Source: Candidatus Peribacteria bacterium (GTDB lineage Bacteria; Patescibacteriota; Gracilibacteria; UBA1369; 2-02-FULL-48-14). From it: a DNA stretch of 64,000 nt. Shown one piece after another: positions 25,896 to 34,273 of the stretch. The translations under genes were made by a program, and so were the position numbers. The notes beneath the pieces are model-generated. The model ran no database searches. It worked only from the letters and a program-made list of their open reading frames with translations, and was not told the DNA's origin. How positions within the stretch are numbered: the first letter of the stretch is position 1; each line of letters opens with the position of its first letter. Location of the stretch: NCBI GenBank assembly GCA_943349825.1, contig CALQZQ010000003.1:142291-206290 (forward strand), given 5' to 3'.

Positions 25896-25924
25896 ATTAT
25901 ACCTTATATATATATATATTACAA
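25896..25924 (-). promoter_or_regulatory. Promoter of the 24839-25864 gene
   Basis: Minus strand TTGTAA (25924-25919), 17 nt, TATAAT (25901-25896). The spacer is a run of alternating TA followed by AGG; a similar TATAAGG-TATAAT block lies upstream of 29772. Confidence 0.75.
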
Positions 25925-25980
25925 GTTGCCCCAGACAAGCCCATTTAAATGGCTTGGGTGAGCCAAAAAAAGAGGACCGC

Positions 25981-26009
25981 TTGACCTGAGTGAGCTGGAA
26001 ATATAAAAT
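25981..26009 (+). promoter_or_regulatory. Promoter-like site facing the 3' end of the NYN gene
   Basis: TTGACC (25981-25986), 17 nt, TAAAAT (26004-26009), start expected near 26016, reading into the NYN gene antisense. A 23-codon frame (26025-26096) follows but has no convincing protein features. Confidence 0.35.
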
Positions 26010-26043
26010 ATAAGTACAATTTTCATGAGGAGACTACCAAAAG

Positions 26044-26556
26044 CTAACCATGCTGCGGGAATGCTCCTCGTTTTTTATATTCAACTTTATCTCTAAAAAG
26101 TGGAACTGGAACGATAAGGTTTGAAAATTTTCTAAGCAGAGAGGAATAACGATGGCTTGGAGTGAGGACTTTGGACAGTTTGTTTTCTTTTTCTAGGTAT
26201 TCAACCAAGCAGTAAAAATCTCCGTCGTTAGAGACGATGATCGCTCTTTGATAATGGTCGAACTCAATCTTTGCTGCATGTAAAACCAATTCGGCGTCCA
26301 CATTGCCTTTAGTCATCTCTTTGTGAGGCATTTTCACCGTAGGTTTAAAAATAATCTCATAACCATAGCTTTTCAGCGTTCGGTAAAGAGCTTCATTGCC
26401 AGGTAGGTAACCTAAAAATAAAAATGCTTTTGAAACTTTGTATTTAGACCGCAAATAAATCAAAAATTTTCTGAAGTCCAATTTCCAGCCCAGATGTTTT
26501 ACCTCGAGATTGAGATTTTGACTGTCGATGAATGCATAATGAATCGGGTCTCGCAT
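26044..26556 (-). CDS. NYN (LabA/DUF88) domain protein
   Basis: 170 residues. NYN ribonuclease-type fold: HYAFIDSQNLN (first Asp), a Lys-rich middle, MTKGNVDAELVLHA (second Asp) and AIIVSNDGDFYCLVEYL (SxDxD-like). NYN proteins are PIN-related, metal-dependent RNA nucleases. ATG 26556 selected because the conserved domain starts there; the frame extends back into comM. Follows comM by 5 nt, so probably in its operon. Confidence 0.85.
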   Translation of the reverse strand: MRDPIHYAFIDSQNLNLEVKHLGWKLDFRKFLIYLRSKYKVSKAFLFLGYLPGNEALYRTLKSYGYEIIFKPTVKMPHKEMTKGNVDAELVLHAAKIEFDHYQRAIIVSNDGDFYCLVEYLEKENKLSKVLTPSHRYSSLLRKFSNLIVPVPLFRDKVEYKKRGAFPQHG

Positions 26557-26561
26557 ATTTT

Positions 26562-28052
26562 TTAGCTCCGTAATCGATACTGCGCCGCTTCCACCAAGTG
26601 CCCTTTTTGAATCCAATCGCTAGCCTCCAGATCAGCCAGAGTGCGCGCCACTTTCAAAATGCGGTGCACGGCTCGCCCAGAAAGCGCATAGGTTTTCACG
26701 GCCTTCCCCAAAAACTCCTGCGAGGCCAAATCCAGACGCTCCGCTTTGAGCAACTTGGGCGTGAGCTCCTGGTTCACAAACAAGCCCTCACCTTCCAAGC
26801 GCGCTCGCATCCGCTCGCGCGCCGCCTCCACCTTCGCCCGCAGCGCCGCGCTGCTTTCAGTCGCCGTCACGCGAAAGTCTTCATACGGCAAACGCGGCAC
26901 ATCCACGCACAGGTCCAGTCGGTCCACAATCGGGCCGGAAAGCCGGCGAGCATAACGCGCCAAATCCGCCGCCGTGCAGCTGCACATTTTTTCTCGATCG
27001 CCGTAAAACCCACACGGGCACGGATTGGACGCCGCCAGCAGTTGAAACCGGCATGGAAAAACCGCCGTTTCCTTCCCCGCGCGGAGTTGCAAAGGCCGTC
27101 CCTCCAGCGGGCCACGCAATCCTTCCAAAACCGCTCGGTCGAACTCGGCAAACTCATCCATAAACAGCACCCCGCGGTGAGCCAAACTCACCTCCCCAGG
27201 CACCAGACCCGGCCCGCCACCCAGCAGCATGAACGGCGTAGCCCGCGAATGCACCGCTCGAAACGGCCGCGTGCCACCCACGCCGCCCGCTGCCACCAGC
27301 CCATGAATCTGCAAAACCTCCAAAAGTTCCTCCCGCGACAGCGGTGGCAACAGTCCCGGGAAAGCCTCCGCCAGCAAACTTTTTCCACTGCCCGGCGGCC
27401 CACTCATGGCCACATGATGCCCACCCGCGGCCGCCACGAGTAGCGCTCGCTTCGCCGCACTGTGCCCAAAAATATCGGCGAAATCACCGCCGTGAAAGCC
27501 CGCCCACTCAAACATTTCTTCCTCCACTCTTTGCCCGGGCAAAGACTCTCCACCCAGCACCCCCACCGCCTCCCTCAAACTCTTCACGCCAAAAACCCGC
27601 ACGCCCTCCACCAAACCCGCCTCACGCACATTTTCCGCGGGCAACAAAACTTCCGCAACTCCAGCCGCCCGCGCCATTAGCAATGCTGACAAAACGCCTT
27701 TCACGCCGCGCACCGATCCATCCAGCCCCAGCTCACCCAAGACCAAAATCTTTCGCTCGCACGTGTCCACTTGGGAGCTCGCCATGAGCAGTCCCAGCGC
27801 CATCGGCAGATCAAAATGACTGCCACTTTTAGAAACTTCCGCCGGAGCCAAATTCACAATTTTTCGTGTGAGCGGAAATCGAAAGCCACTCGCCGCCATC
27901 GCACTGCGCACGCGGTCCTTCGCTTCCTGCACACTCGTGCCCGCCATTCCCACAATCGAAAACACAGGCATGCCCGGCCCCACGTCCACTTCCATGTGGA
28001 CGGGAAGAGCCTCGAGGCCCCGCAGCCGATACGTGAGCAAAGAAATAGCCAT
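26562..28052 (-). CDS. comM: ComM/YifB Mg-chelatase-like AAA+ ATPase
   Basis: 496 residues. N-terminal LonC-like ChlI domain (GLEALPVHMEVDVGPGMPVFSIVGM), then an AAA+ core with MSGPPGSGKSLLAEAFPGLLPPL Walker A, LFMDEFAEFDRAVLEGLR Walker B and ASNPCPCGFYGD, and the C-terminal RAVHRILKVARTLADLE helix region. ComM is a hexameric helicase aiding branch migration in natural transformation. CAGAAT (28059-28064) ends 6 nt before ATG 28052, predicting a leaderless mRNA. Confidence 0.95.
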   Translation of the reverse strand: MAISLLTYRLRGLEALPVHMEVDVGPGMPVFSIVGMAGTSVQEAKDRVRSAMAASGFRFPLTRKIVNLAPAEVSKSGSHFDLPMALGLLMASSQVDTCERKILVLGELGLDGSVRGVKGVLSALLMARAAGVAEVLLPAENVREAGLVEGVRVFGVKSLREAVGVLGGESLPGQRVEEEMFEWAGFHGGDFADIFGHSAAKRALLVAAAGGHHVAMSGPPGSGKSLLAEAFPGLLPPLSREELLEVLQIHGLVAAGGVGGTRPFRAVHSRATPFMLLGGGPGLVPGEVSLAHRGVLFMDEFAEFDRAVLEGLRGPLEGRPLQLRAGKETAVFPCRFQLLAASNPCPCGFYGDREKMCSCTAADLARYARRLSGPIVDRLDLCVDVPRLPYEDFRVTATESSAALRAKVEAARERMRARLEGEGLFVNQELTPKLLKAERLDLASQEFLGKAVKTYALSGRAVHRILKVARTLADLEASDWIQKGHLVEAAQYRLRS

Positions 28053-28163
28053 ATCTCCATTCTGAGCGGTGACCAAAAATGCGCCACTCACTCCACTCAA
28101 AATAACCTGTAAAATCGCGTTGTCAGAGCTCTGACAACAGCCGGCCGCAGGGCCGGACAACAG

Positions 28164-28514
28164 TCACTCCATCCCCACTTCTTCCACCGTCAACTTCCCG
28201 CCGTGCCACTCCATCGTCACGAGCAAGAGCTCACCTTCACGAAAATCCCCAGATTGGGAGCGCCATTTTCCAATCGCCCGCCGAATCCGCCGCACTTTTT
28301 CCGGCGTCACACTTTCTACCGCCGCCCCAAATGTGAACGACTTGCGAGCCTTCACTTCCACAAACACCAGCCGCCTCTCGTCCGTCTCCATGATCAAATC
28401 AATCTCGCCTTCGCGAAACCTCACCCGTCGCGCCAAAACTCGCCAGCCGTGCGTTTGCACTAGGTAGTCCGCCGCCTGATTCTCCGAAGCCAGTCCAAAA
28501 TCCGCATGATCCAT
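28164..28514 (-). CDS. yraN: UPF0102 (YraN) endonuclease-like protein
   Basis: 116 residues. Restriction-endonuclease-like fold: GLASENQAADYLVQTHGW, REGEIDLIMETDERRLVFVEVKAR (the D...ExK active-site pattern) and VTPEKVRRIRRA. Usually next to ribonuclease HII or comM, as here. Function not established. ATG 28514 is the predicted transcript start itself (TAAAAT at 28521-28526, TTGGAC 17 nt upstream). Confidence 0.92.
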   Translation of the reverse strand: MDHADFGLASENQAADYLVQTHGWRVLARRVRFREGEIDLIMETDERRLVFVEVKARKSFTFGAAVESVTPEKVRRIRRAIGKWRSQSGDFREGELLLVTMEWHGGKLTVEEVGME

Positions 28515-28520
28515 GGGCCC

Positions 28521-28549
28521 ATTTTAGCCCTCTATTTCGTCTTGTCCAA
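28521..28549 (-). promoter_or_regulatory. Leaderless promoter of yraN
   Basis: Minus strand TTGGAC (28549-28544), 17 nt, TAAAAT (28526-28521); start at 28514 is the yraN ATG. The site lies in the gap after and within the end of the small upstream gene. Confidence 0.7.
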
Positions 28550-28732
28550 AGGCCCTCCGCCCCAGCGTTCTCTGCCATGCCACCAACTCCACGGTGCCAC
28601 GCCCACTTGGCCATGCTCGTTGGGGTCCACGGTCCAGTCGTGCGCACGAGGGGTCTCAGTTGCAGGCACAGGAACCGAGGACACGGCCGGAGCCGCATCC
28701 TCATCATCGTCTCTGGGACCTTCGTGAGGCAT
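28532..28732 (-). CDS. Small acidic protein
   Basis: 66 residues, Pro/Asp/Trp-rich (MPHEGPRDDDEDAAP; VAPWSWWHGRERWGGG), probably mostly unstructured. Supported by a promoter-like TTGTTG (28766-28771), 17 nt, TATTTA (28743-28748) that would start transcription 4 nt before the ATG. No family; may be a real small protein. Confidence 0.45.
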   Translation of the reverse strand: MPHEGPRDDDEDAAPAVSSVPVPATETPRAHDWTVDPNEHGQVGVAPWSWWHGRERWGGGPLDKTK

Positions 28733-28794
28733 TCTCTAAAAATAAATAAGGCTAAACTTATCTCACAACAATAGGATTTTCGTCAAGTCCAACG

Positions 28795-29610
28795 CTAACC
28801 TCGCTTTTTGATTTCATCCAACTGCTTTTGGTACTGCTCCTTGAGCGGTGAGCCAATCACGTTGAATAGATCGTAGGTTTTAACCAGATCTTCAAAGTCT
28901 TGAAGGCGACTAAAGTCCGGGTCTTCCGGCTCCATATTTGTATGGTCCAGAGCTGCCAGGTACAGTTTAACAACGCGATCCGCTGCTTTGGGATGAGCGG
29001 CGATCCATTTTTTATCCACATCAAGGTTGGCCTTATCGTCACTCATAGCATTCCACTGGCGCACTTTCCCGTCGGCATCCAAGTCGCTGGTAGCGCATTT
29101 AAGTGCATTGTTAAACAGAGGTTCCAGTAAAGATCCATCGATTGCAGGGTCCTGCATGAGATCCAGATAGCGGGGATACATAGACATATTGGCTTTGGGC
29201 AGGGCATCGTCTTCCGTACGTGAGGCGTTGATCAGATCTGCACCATTTTTAGGGTGTTTTAAAATGGTACCAAACAGTTCATTGTTGAGTTCTTCGTCGA
29301 GCCTATACCTGAGCACGTCAGGAATATCCTCAGTGAGGACTTTGGACAAATCTTCCATCAAGGTTTCAACCTGAGGCGCCACCACTTTTTCATCTTCAAA
29401 ACCGACTCCGACCAAGGTGCTCAGAAAGGCATCCATCTCTTTGTACAGTTCGTTGCCGCGGTCAGTCACTTCACTCAGTTCAATAGCCAGTTCATGGACA
29501 TCAAGGTTTTCGTCGTATTTTTCAAGAATACCGGTCAAATTTGCCGTCAGTTTATCCTTCGCTTGATCCAAGCTATCGAATTTTTGTTGGTTTTCAGCGT
29601 TTGCGTCCAT
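28795..29610 (-). CDS. Hypothetical acidic helical protein
   Basis: 271 residues, soluble, strongly acidic and helical (KFDSLDQAKDKLTANLTGILEKYDENLD). No signal peptide and no known domain. It follows a 51-residue gene by 6 nt and probably shares its leaderless promoter. Function unknown. Confidence 0.6.
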   Translation of the reverse strand: MDANAENQQKFDSLDQAKDKLTANLTGILEKYDENLDVHELAIELSEVTDRGNELYKEMDAFLSTLVGVGFEDEKVVAPQVETLMEDLSKVLTEDIPDVLRYRLDEELNNELFGTILKHPKNGADLINASRTEDDALPKANMSMYPRYLDLMQDPAIDGSLLEPLFNNALKCATSDLDADGKVRQWNAMSDDKANLDVDKKWIAAHPKAADRVVKLYLAALDHTNMEPEDPDFSRLQDFEDLVKTYDLFNVIGSPLKEQYQKQLDEIKKRG

Positions 29611-29616
29611 AAGATT

Positions 29617-29772
29617 TTATTTTAAAGATTGAATAAGATTGTGCTCCGCAGCCCGGGCATCCTTCCTTTGGAGGTAATCGGCCTTAATCTGTTTGAATTT
29701 CTTTTCGAACACTAAAATCTTGGCCTTTAGGTCTTGAATGGAACTTTTAGGGTGTGAAGCGTGTGAATTCAT
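29617..29772 (-). CDS. Small coiled-coil protein
   Basis: 51 residues; the centre (IQDLKAKILVFEKKFKQIKADYLQRKDARAAEHN) reads as one amphipathic helix or coiled coil. ATG 29772 is exactly 7 nt after a TATAAT box, and the stop is 6 nt before the next gene, so this is the first gene of a two-gene leaderless operon. The same frame stays open far upstream antisense to dnaB, which I regard as noise. Confidence 0.6.
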   Translation of the reverse strand: MNSHASHPKSSIQDLKAKILVFEKKFKQIKADYLQRKDARAAEHNLIQSLK

Positions 29773-29778
29773 CCAATG

Positions 29779-29807
29779 ATTATACCTTATATCGACCCTA
29801 TAGACAA
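29779..29807 (-). promoter_or_regulatory. Leaderless promoter of the 29772 operon
   Basis: Minus strand TTGTCT (29807-29802), 17 nt, TATAAT (29784-29779); predicted start 29772, the A of the ATG. Confidence 0.78.
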
Positions 29808-29895
29808 GGCGCGTCAAGCCCACCGCTCTCTGAAGCCACTTTCTCCGCTTGAACTCGCCGCCCGCTTGTGACATCCTGGAAAGCCCCAAACCCCT

Positions 29896-31308
29896 ATGTC
29901 CAACGATCTTCGCGTCCCTCCTCACAGCATTGAAGCGGAAAAATCCGTGCTCGGCTCGGTGATGGTGGAAAAAAACGCCCTCATCAAAATCGCCGACTTC
30001 CTCTACCCGGAGGATTTTTACTACGACACCCACGCCAGCATTTTTACAGGAATTCTGGAACTGTTTGCCAAGCGCAGCCCCATCGATATCCTCACCGTGG
30101 CCACCTGGCTCAAGGACAATGACAAGCTCGATGAAGTCGGAGGCCAAACTTACCTCGAACAACTCGTCAACGAAGTGCTCACAGCCTCGCACGTGCACCA
30201 GTACGCGCTGATCGTGAAGCAAAAGTCCACGCTGCGAAAACTCATCGTTTCCGGAGGCAACATCGCCGGCATGGGTTACGAAGAAGACGAAGACGTGGAC
30301 GACCTGGTGGACAAAGCCGAAGCGGAGCTGTTCAAAGTGTCTCAAACCTTCCTGCGCAATCGTTTCGTACCGGTCAAAGACATTCTCGCGGGCACCTATG
30401 AAAAAATCTCCGATCTCCACGACCCCGAAGCCGCCGAAAAATACAAAGGGCTCTCCACAGGCTTCGAAAGCATGGATCACATCCTCACCGGGCTCCAGCC
30501 TTCCGACCTCATCATTCTCGCTGCTCGTCCTTCCATGGGTAAAACCGCGCTCGCCCTCAACATCGGGCTCAACGTGGTGCTCAAAGGCAAAACCGTCGGC
30601 GTGATTTCCCTGGAAATGTCCAAAGAACAACTCGTGGAACGTCTCTTCGTTTCCATGCTCGGAGTGGACAGTTGGAAGATGAAAAACGGCCAACTCACCC
30701 AAGACGATTTCATGCGCATGGGCCAAGTGATGGACCAACTCAACCGTTGCAAACTCTTCATCGACGACAGCCCCGGCGCTTCCAGCAGTGAACTCCGCGC
30801 CAAAGCCCGCCGTCTCCAAATGGAGCATGGCCTCGATCTGTTGATTGTGGATTACCTCCAGCTCATGTCCATGGGCAAGGGCACCATGTCCATCACCAAC
30901 CGTGTGCAGGAAATTTCCGAAATCTCCCGCTCCCTCAAACAACTCGCGCGTGAACTCCACATCCCCATCATGGCGCTTTCACAGCTTTCCCGTGCCGTGG
31001 AACAACGTCCGGTCAAAATCCCCCAGCTCTCCGATCTCCGTGAATCCGGAGCCATCGAGCAAGACGCCGACGTGGTGATGATGATGTACCGCGAGGACTA
31101 TTACGAAGAAGACACCGACCGCCAGGGCGTCACAGACATCTACGTGCGCAAACACCGTCACGGAATGGTGGGCCGCGCCGAACTCATGTTCCGCAAAGAA
31201 CAGATGAAATTCTTCGACATCGACCGCAAACACAGCGGCCTCGCCTCCCATGCCCCTTCCGGCATGGCCAACAAAGCCCCTCATTTTGAACCTGAGGAAG
31301 CGTTTTAG
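29896..31308 (+). CDS. dnaB: Replicative DNA helicase
   Basis: 470 residues. N-terminal helical domain (PHSIEAEKSVLGSVM), then the RecA-like motor: LIILAARPSMGKTALALNIG Walker A at about residue 212, GVISLEMSKEQLVERL (H1a), DLLIVDYLQLM (H2/Walker B) and LSQLSRAVEQR-x-x-K-PQLSDLRESGAIEQDADV (H3/H4). Hexameric 5'-3' helicase at the fork. No intein. The start ATG 29896 is conserved (MSNDLRVPPHS) and lacks a Shine-Dalgarno sequence. Confidence 0.98.
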   Translation: MSNDLRVPPHSIEAEKSVLGSVMVEKNALIKIADFLYPEDFYYDTHASIFTGILELFAKRSPIDILTVATWLKDNDKLDEVGGQTYLEQLVNEVLTASHVHQYALIVKQKSTLRKLIVSGGNIAGMGYEEDEDVDDLVDKAEAELFKVSQTFLRNRFVPVKDILAGTYEKISDLHDPEAAEKYKGLSTGFESMDHILTGLQPSDLIILAARPSMGKTALALNIGLNVVLKGKTVGVISLEMSKEQLVERLFVSMLGVDSWKMKNGQLTQDDFMRMGQVMDQLNRCKLFIDDSPGASSSELRAKARRLQMEHGLDLLIVDYLQLMSMGKGTMSITNRVQEISEISRSLKQLARELHIPIMALSQLSRAVEQRPVKIPQLSDLRESGAIEQDADVVMMMYREDYYEEDTDRQGVTDIYVRKHRHGMVGRAELMFRKEQMKFFDIDRKHSGLASHAPSGMANKAPHFEPEEAF

Positions 31309-32789
31309 CGCTCGCCGTCAGGCAAAGCTGCCACATCCACAGAATGATCGGCTGGCTGGTCCGGTGCGCAACCCTTGACTTGAGTACTAGCCGCCGCAAG
31401 ACCCAGAGACGCGACTGCCAGGGCGATTCTTCCTCGTGTCCAGAAACTCGCCGCTTGCGCTTCCGGAGCCACTGGAGCCACAGAGGGTCTGCTGCGGGGA
31501 GCCTCTATTCCTCTAGCCCTTACGCGCTCAGTCGCCGATTGTCGTCGCTCTTCAGCCAAAGCTCTTGCCTGTTGAGCAACAGAAGAAGATTTCTCAAGGG
31601 TGGTAGTCATAGCGCCTCTCCCCTCTTGGGTGTCCGAAATACGCATAGGTAGAGGGCCCGCGTGTTGGCAGACCACATGCAAGGTCAAGTCGCCACCGAT
31701 GTCCACAAGAGCCACGAAGGCCACATCGGGATAGTTCAAAGCGACGGCATTCGGGAAAATCCGGGTCGGCACGTTGCCCTTATTCCCGCGGGTGTCCACG
31801 GCGTAGACAAGGCCATCCGGGCTGATTTGCAAGGCTATAGGAGGAATGCCTTGATCCAAGTCAGGAAAAAGTCTTAACAAACGCCCCTCTATTTCCTGCC
31901 TTTTTACAGGGTAGACGTAGCCCTGTCCACGAAGGGGCAAAGCAGTAGTTTTACTGTCAAATTTGTCTGCCACCATAGGCATCCCCAGGCGTTCTTCGGT
32001 CACTGTTTCTTTTCGTCCCACAAAAACAGCATTGTCACCGTAGGGTGCCACCTTCAGCTCTCCTTCGGGGCTGATGGACACCATTGCAACGAGTTTCCCG
32101 CCAACTTTTACAGGACGACCAAAACCCTTCTGCAAAGACTCACGCCCCTCCGTTCGGTCCTCTTTTTCATAAACAAGTTCCCGAGTGCTGGGCTCAAAAC
32201 GCATGCCAAACAAACGACGTCCTTGAGTGTCTTCAATCACCACCCCCTCGTCACCCAGCTCCTCTATGTTGGTCACCAAGGGAACCTCAGCCGTATAGAG
32301 GTGAGGAACCTCTTGGATAGCAGGTGCAACAATCGTGGCATTGGTTTTAGTCTCGCCGATTTCCACCATGTCCACCACCCCAAGTTCCTCTAAAACTTTA
32401 AAGCAGTTCGCCCGTTCACGTTCAGTCATAGGCAGGCGTTCCAAGGCCTTGAAGCCGTCCTTTCCACTCACTCCTTGTTCCGGCACCAAGCTGAAAGAAC
32501 GACCGTTCTGAGTCAGCTTCAAACCCTCGAATGCCGCTGCACGTCCTTTCGACGCCACAATGGGCCCCCCGTTAAAGGGAACAATCATCACGGATCCGTA
32601 GGCCATACAAACCTGGCCCAGGAACTTTCCTTGTTTCGTCAGGACAAAGCTCACCCCCTCTTCGTAAGGGTAGTTGCGAGGCTTATCGAGCCAGTGAGGT
32701 TCAAATTGATCGGTGCTGGGAGCAGCCTGCACCGCGTCGGTTTCATCAGGTTGCACCGATCTTAAGGGATGTAGTGCGCCAATAGGCAT
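31305..32789 (-). CDS. Hypothetical protein with C-terminal membrane helix
   Basis: 494 residues. No signal peptide; the bulk is a soluble region with beta-rich segments (GVSFVLTKQGKFLGQVCMAYG; GRPVKVGGKLVAMVSISPEGELKVAPYG). An Arg/Ala-rich helical stretch at about 395-440 is followed by one helix at about 453-472 (GRIALAVASLGLAAAST), so it may be tail-anchored. No family recognised. ATG 32789 chosen over an upstream TTG; TATAAT at 32816-32821 lies about 20 nt upstream of the predicted start. Convergent 4-nt overlap with dnaB. Confidence 0.6.
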   Translation of the reverse strand: MPIGALHPLRSVQPDETDAVQAAPSTDQFEPHWLDKPRNYPYEEGVSFVLTKQGKFLGQVCMAYGSVMIVPFNGGPIVASKGRAAAFEGLKLTQNGRSFSLVPEQGVSGKDGFKALERLPMTERERANCFKVLEELGVVDMVEIGETKTNATIVAPAIQEVPHLYTAEVPLVTNIEELGDEGVVIEDTQGRRLFGMRFEPSTRELVYEKEDRTEGRESLQKGFGRPVKVGGKLVAMVSISPEGELKVAPYGDNAVFVGRKETVTEERLGMPMVADKFDSKTTALPLRGQGYVYPVKRQEIEGRLLRLFPDLDQGIPPIALQISPDGLVYAVDTRGNKGNVPTRIFPNAVALNYPDVAFVALVDIGGDLTLHVVCQHAGPLPMRISDTQEGRGAMTTTLEKSSSVAQQARALAEERRQSATERVRARGIEAPRSRPSVAPVAPEAQAASFWTRGRIALAVASLGLAAASTQVKGCAPDQPADHSVDVAALPDGER

Positions 32790-32853
32790 AAACAACAGGA
32801 AAAGATTAAGACCTAATTATACGAAGTCCTTCAGATTTGTCCATAAAACCGCC

Positions 32854-33360
32854 TCACTTCCACCCTACGCTAGTAGAAATGGTTTTCAGAGCTTCCGCAA
32901 ACTGAGCACTCTCGAAACCCAAAAACATCTTATAAAGTTGAGTCCCGCCAACGACCATGCCGGAGACAGAAGCGACCCCGAGGGAAATATAAAAAGGAGC
33001 CATGGAAAAATCTCCGGTGGGCAGTCGCGCAGGCTCCGTGCGGTTTGTGATTTTATCTGCCGCATCTCTGTCTGTGTCAGAAACCATCGCCCGCAGCAAA
33101 ACGATATCCGCATCGTCCATGGTGTGCAAAACCCAGGTTCCTTGGCGATTGAGCAGGCTCATTCCTTCCCGCATCCACTGGCGTTGAGGGGTGAGCAGGC
33201 CCACGTTTCCTTTGTTATCCTTGTAGAAAAGATTCCCCAAGTGTTCGAACAAGGTCAAAAAACGCTGGTTTCCAACACATACAAGGTAAGCTCGATCAGG
33301 AGAATCGGGAGGTCGGAACGGAAACAGCGCTTCTTCGGAATGGGAACGGGCAGCTTCCAT
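32854..33360 (-). CDS. Hypothetical protein with a membrane segment
   Basis: 168 residues. A soluble N-terminal part (AYLVCVGNQRFLTLFEHLGNL) and one hydrophobic segment at about residues 126-145 (FYISLGVASVSGMVVGG) near the C-terminus. ATG 33360, with TATAAT (33379-33384) upstream. Same strand and spacing as the preceding unknown gene, so the two may be functionally linked. No family. Confidence 0.55.
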   Translation of the reverse strand: MEAARSHSEEALFPFRPPDSPDRAYLVCVGNQRFLTLFEHLGNLFYKDNKGNVGLLTPQRQWMREGMSLLNRQGTWVLHTMDDADIVLLRAMVSDTDRDAADKITNRTEPARLPTGDFSMAPFYISLGVASVSGMVVGGTQLYKMFLGFESAQFAEALKTISTSVGWK

Positions 33361-33378
33361 AAAAACGGTTAAGCCTGA

Positions 33379-33421
33379 ATTATAAAACAAAATAGCCCCA
33401 ATCTCCAAACCCATTTATAAT
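33379..33421. promoter_or_regulatory. Divergent promoter pair
   Basis: Minus-strand TATAAT at 33384-33379 serves the 33360 gene with about 12 nt of leader. Plus-strand TATAAT at 33416-33421 ends 6 nt before ATG 33428, predicting a leaderless carboxypeptidase mRNA. The -35 regions are weak. Confidence 0.65.
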
Positions 33422-33427
33422 CAGCGC

Positions 33428-34273
33428 ATGGATCTCAAGCAAAAACTCGGAGCGGTGAAACGCAGCCTCCTCGGCCGAGTGAAAAATCACCTCGCGCGGG
33501 TACACATTTCGAGCTCGGTGCAAAAAACCACGCTCACAAAAACCGCCCACCACGCTCATGTGGACCTTTTTCGCTTGGGCAACGGTCCACAAAAAATCCT
33601 CTTCCTCTCCGGCATCCACGGCAACGAAGTGGGCACCGTCAAACTGAATTGCCAGTTGCTCAACCACCTCACCAAGCACAAAAAAGATTTTCGCGACTTC
33701 AGCTTTTTCTTCATCCCCTGCCTCAACCCAGACGGTTACATGGAGGCGTGCCGCCACCCGGACTACGCAAACGGCGGACGCATCGGTCGGCTCAACGCTC
33801 ACGGCGTGGACCTCAATCGCAACTTCCCCACTAAAAGTTTTCAAATGTTTTCCGTGTGGGGTCACGGCAAAAAATACGCCGAAAAAACCAAAGTTTTTTG
33901 CGGCCGAAAAGGCGCCAGTGAACGCGAAACCAAAGCCCTGCTGAGCCTCCTCCACGAGGAAAAGATCCCTACCATTTTTTCTTTCCACAATGTGGCGGAA
34001 GATTTGTGCGCCGCCCGCGATCCCCTCTCGCTCGAACTCGCCACGGATTACGCGGCGAAAACCGGTTTCACTCACATGCCTCACGCCGAGTGGCTCACCC
34101 TTGGACAAAACGGCACGCTCAAAGACTGGTGCGAAGAAAACCACGTGAGCTTTTTGGAAATCGAAGGCTCCGTCAAAGCCACGCGCTGGGGTTCGGACTG
34201 GGGCCGCCAGAAAAAAGCGCTGCTCTCTGCTCTCGCCAAAATCCGCGCTGCTGGATATAATGCCGCCACATGA
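33428..34273 (+). CDS. M14 family zinc carboxypeptidase-like protein
   Basis: 281 residues. Carboxypeptidase motifs in order: LFLSGIHGNEVGTV (zinc His and Glu), CLNPDGYMEA, GVDLNRNFP (substrate Asn-Arg), FSFHNVAEDL (third zinc His) and LEIEGS with the catalytic Glu. This subtype (succinylglutamate desuccinylase/MpaA-like) often trims cell-wall peptides. No signal peptide is present, so it is probably cytoplasmic, as in muropeptide recycling. Overlaps lysS as ATGA. Leaderless promoter upstream. Confidence 0.9.
   Translation: MDLKQKLGAVKRSLLGRVKNHLARVHISSSVQKTTLTKTAHHAHVDLFRLGNGPQKILFLSGIHGNEVGTVKLNCQLLNHLTKHKKDFRDFSFFFIPCLNPDGYMEACRHPDYANGGRIGRLNAHGVDLNRNFPTKSFQMFSVWGHGKKYAEKTKVFCGRKGASERETKALLSLLHEEKIPTIFSFHNVAEDLCAARDPLSLELATDYAAKTGFTHMPHAEWLTLGQNGTLKDWCEENHVSFLEIEGSVKATRWGSDWGRQKKALLSALAKIRAAGYNAAT

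Noticed and set aside
25902..25918. The (TA)n run as a microsatellite or origin element
   Set aside because: It is exactly the 17-nt spacer of a -35/-10 pair and needs no further explanation.
29617..30960. Long open frame on the minus strand antisense to dnaB (447 codons)
   Set aside because: Opposite a well conserved gene with codon bias that creates open antisense frames; the sequence is Gly/His/Val/Phe-rich noise. Only the last 51 codons, outside dnaB, look like a protein.
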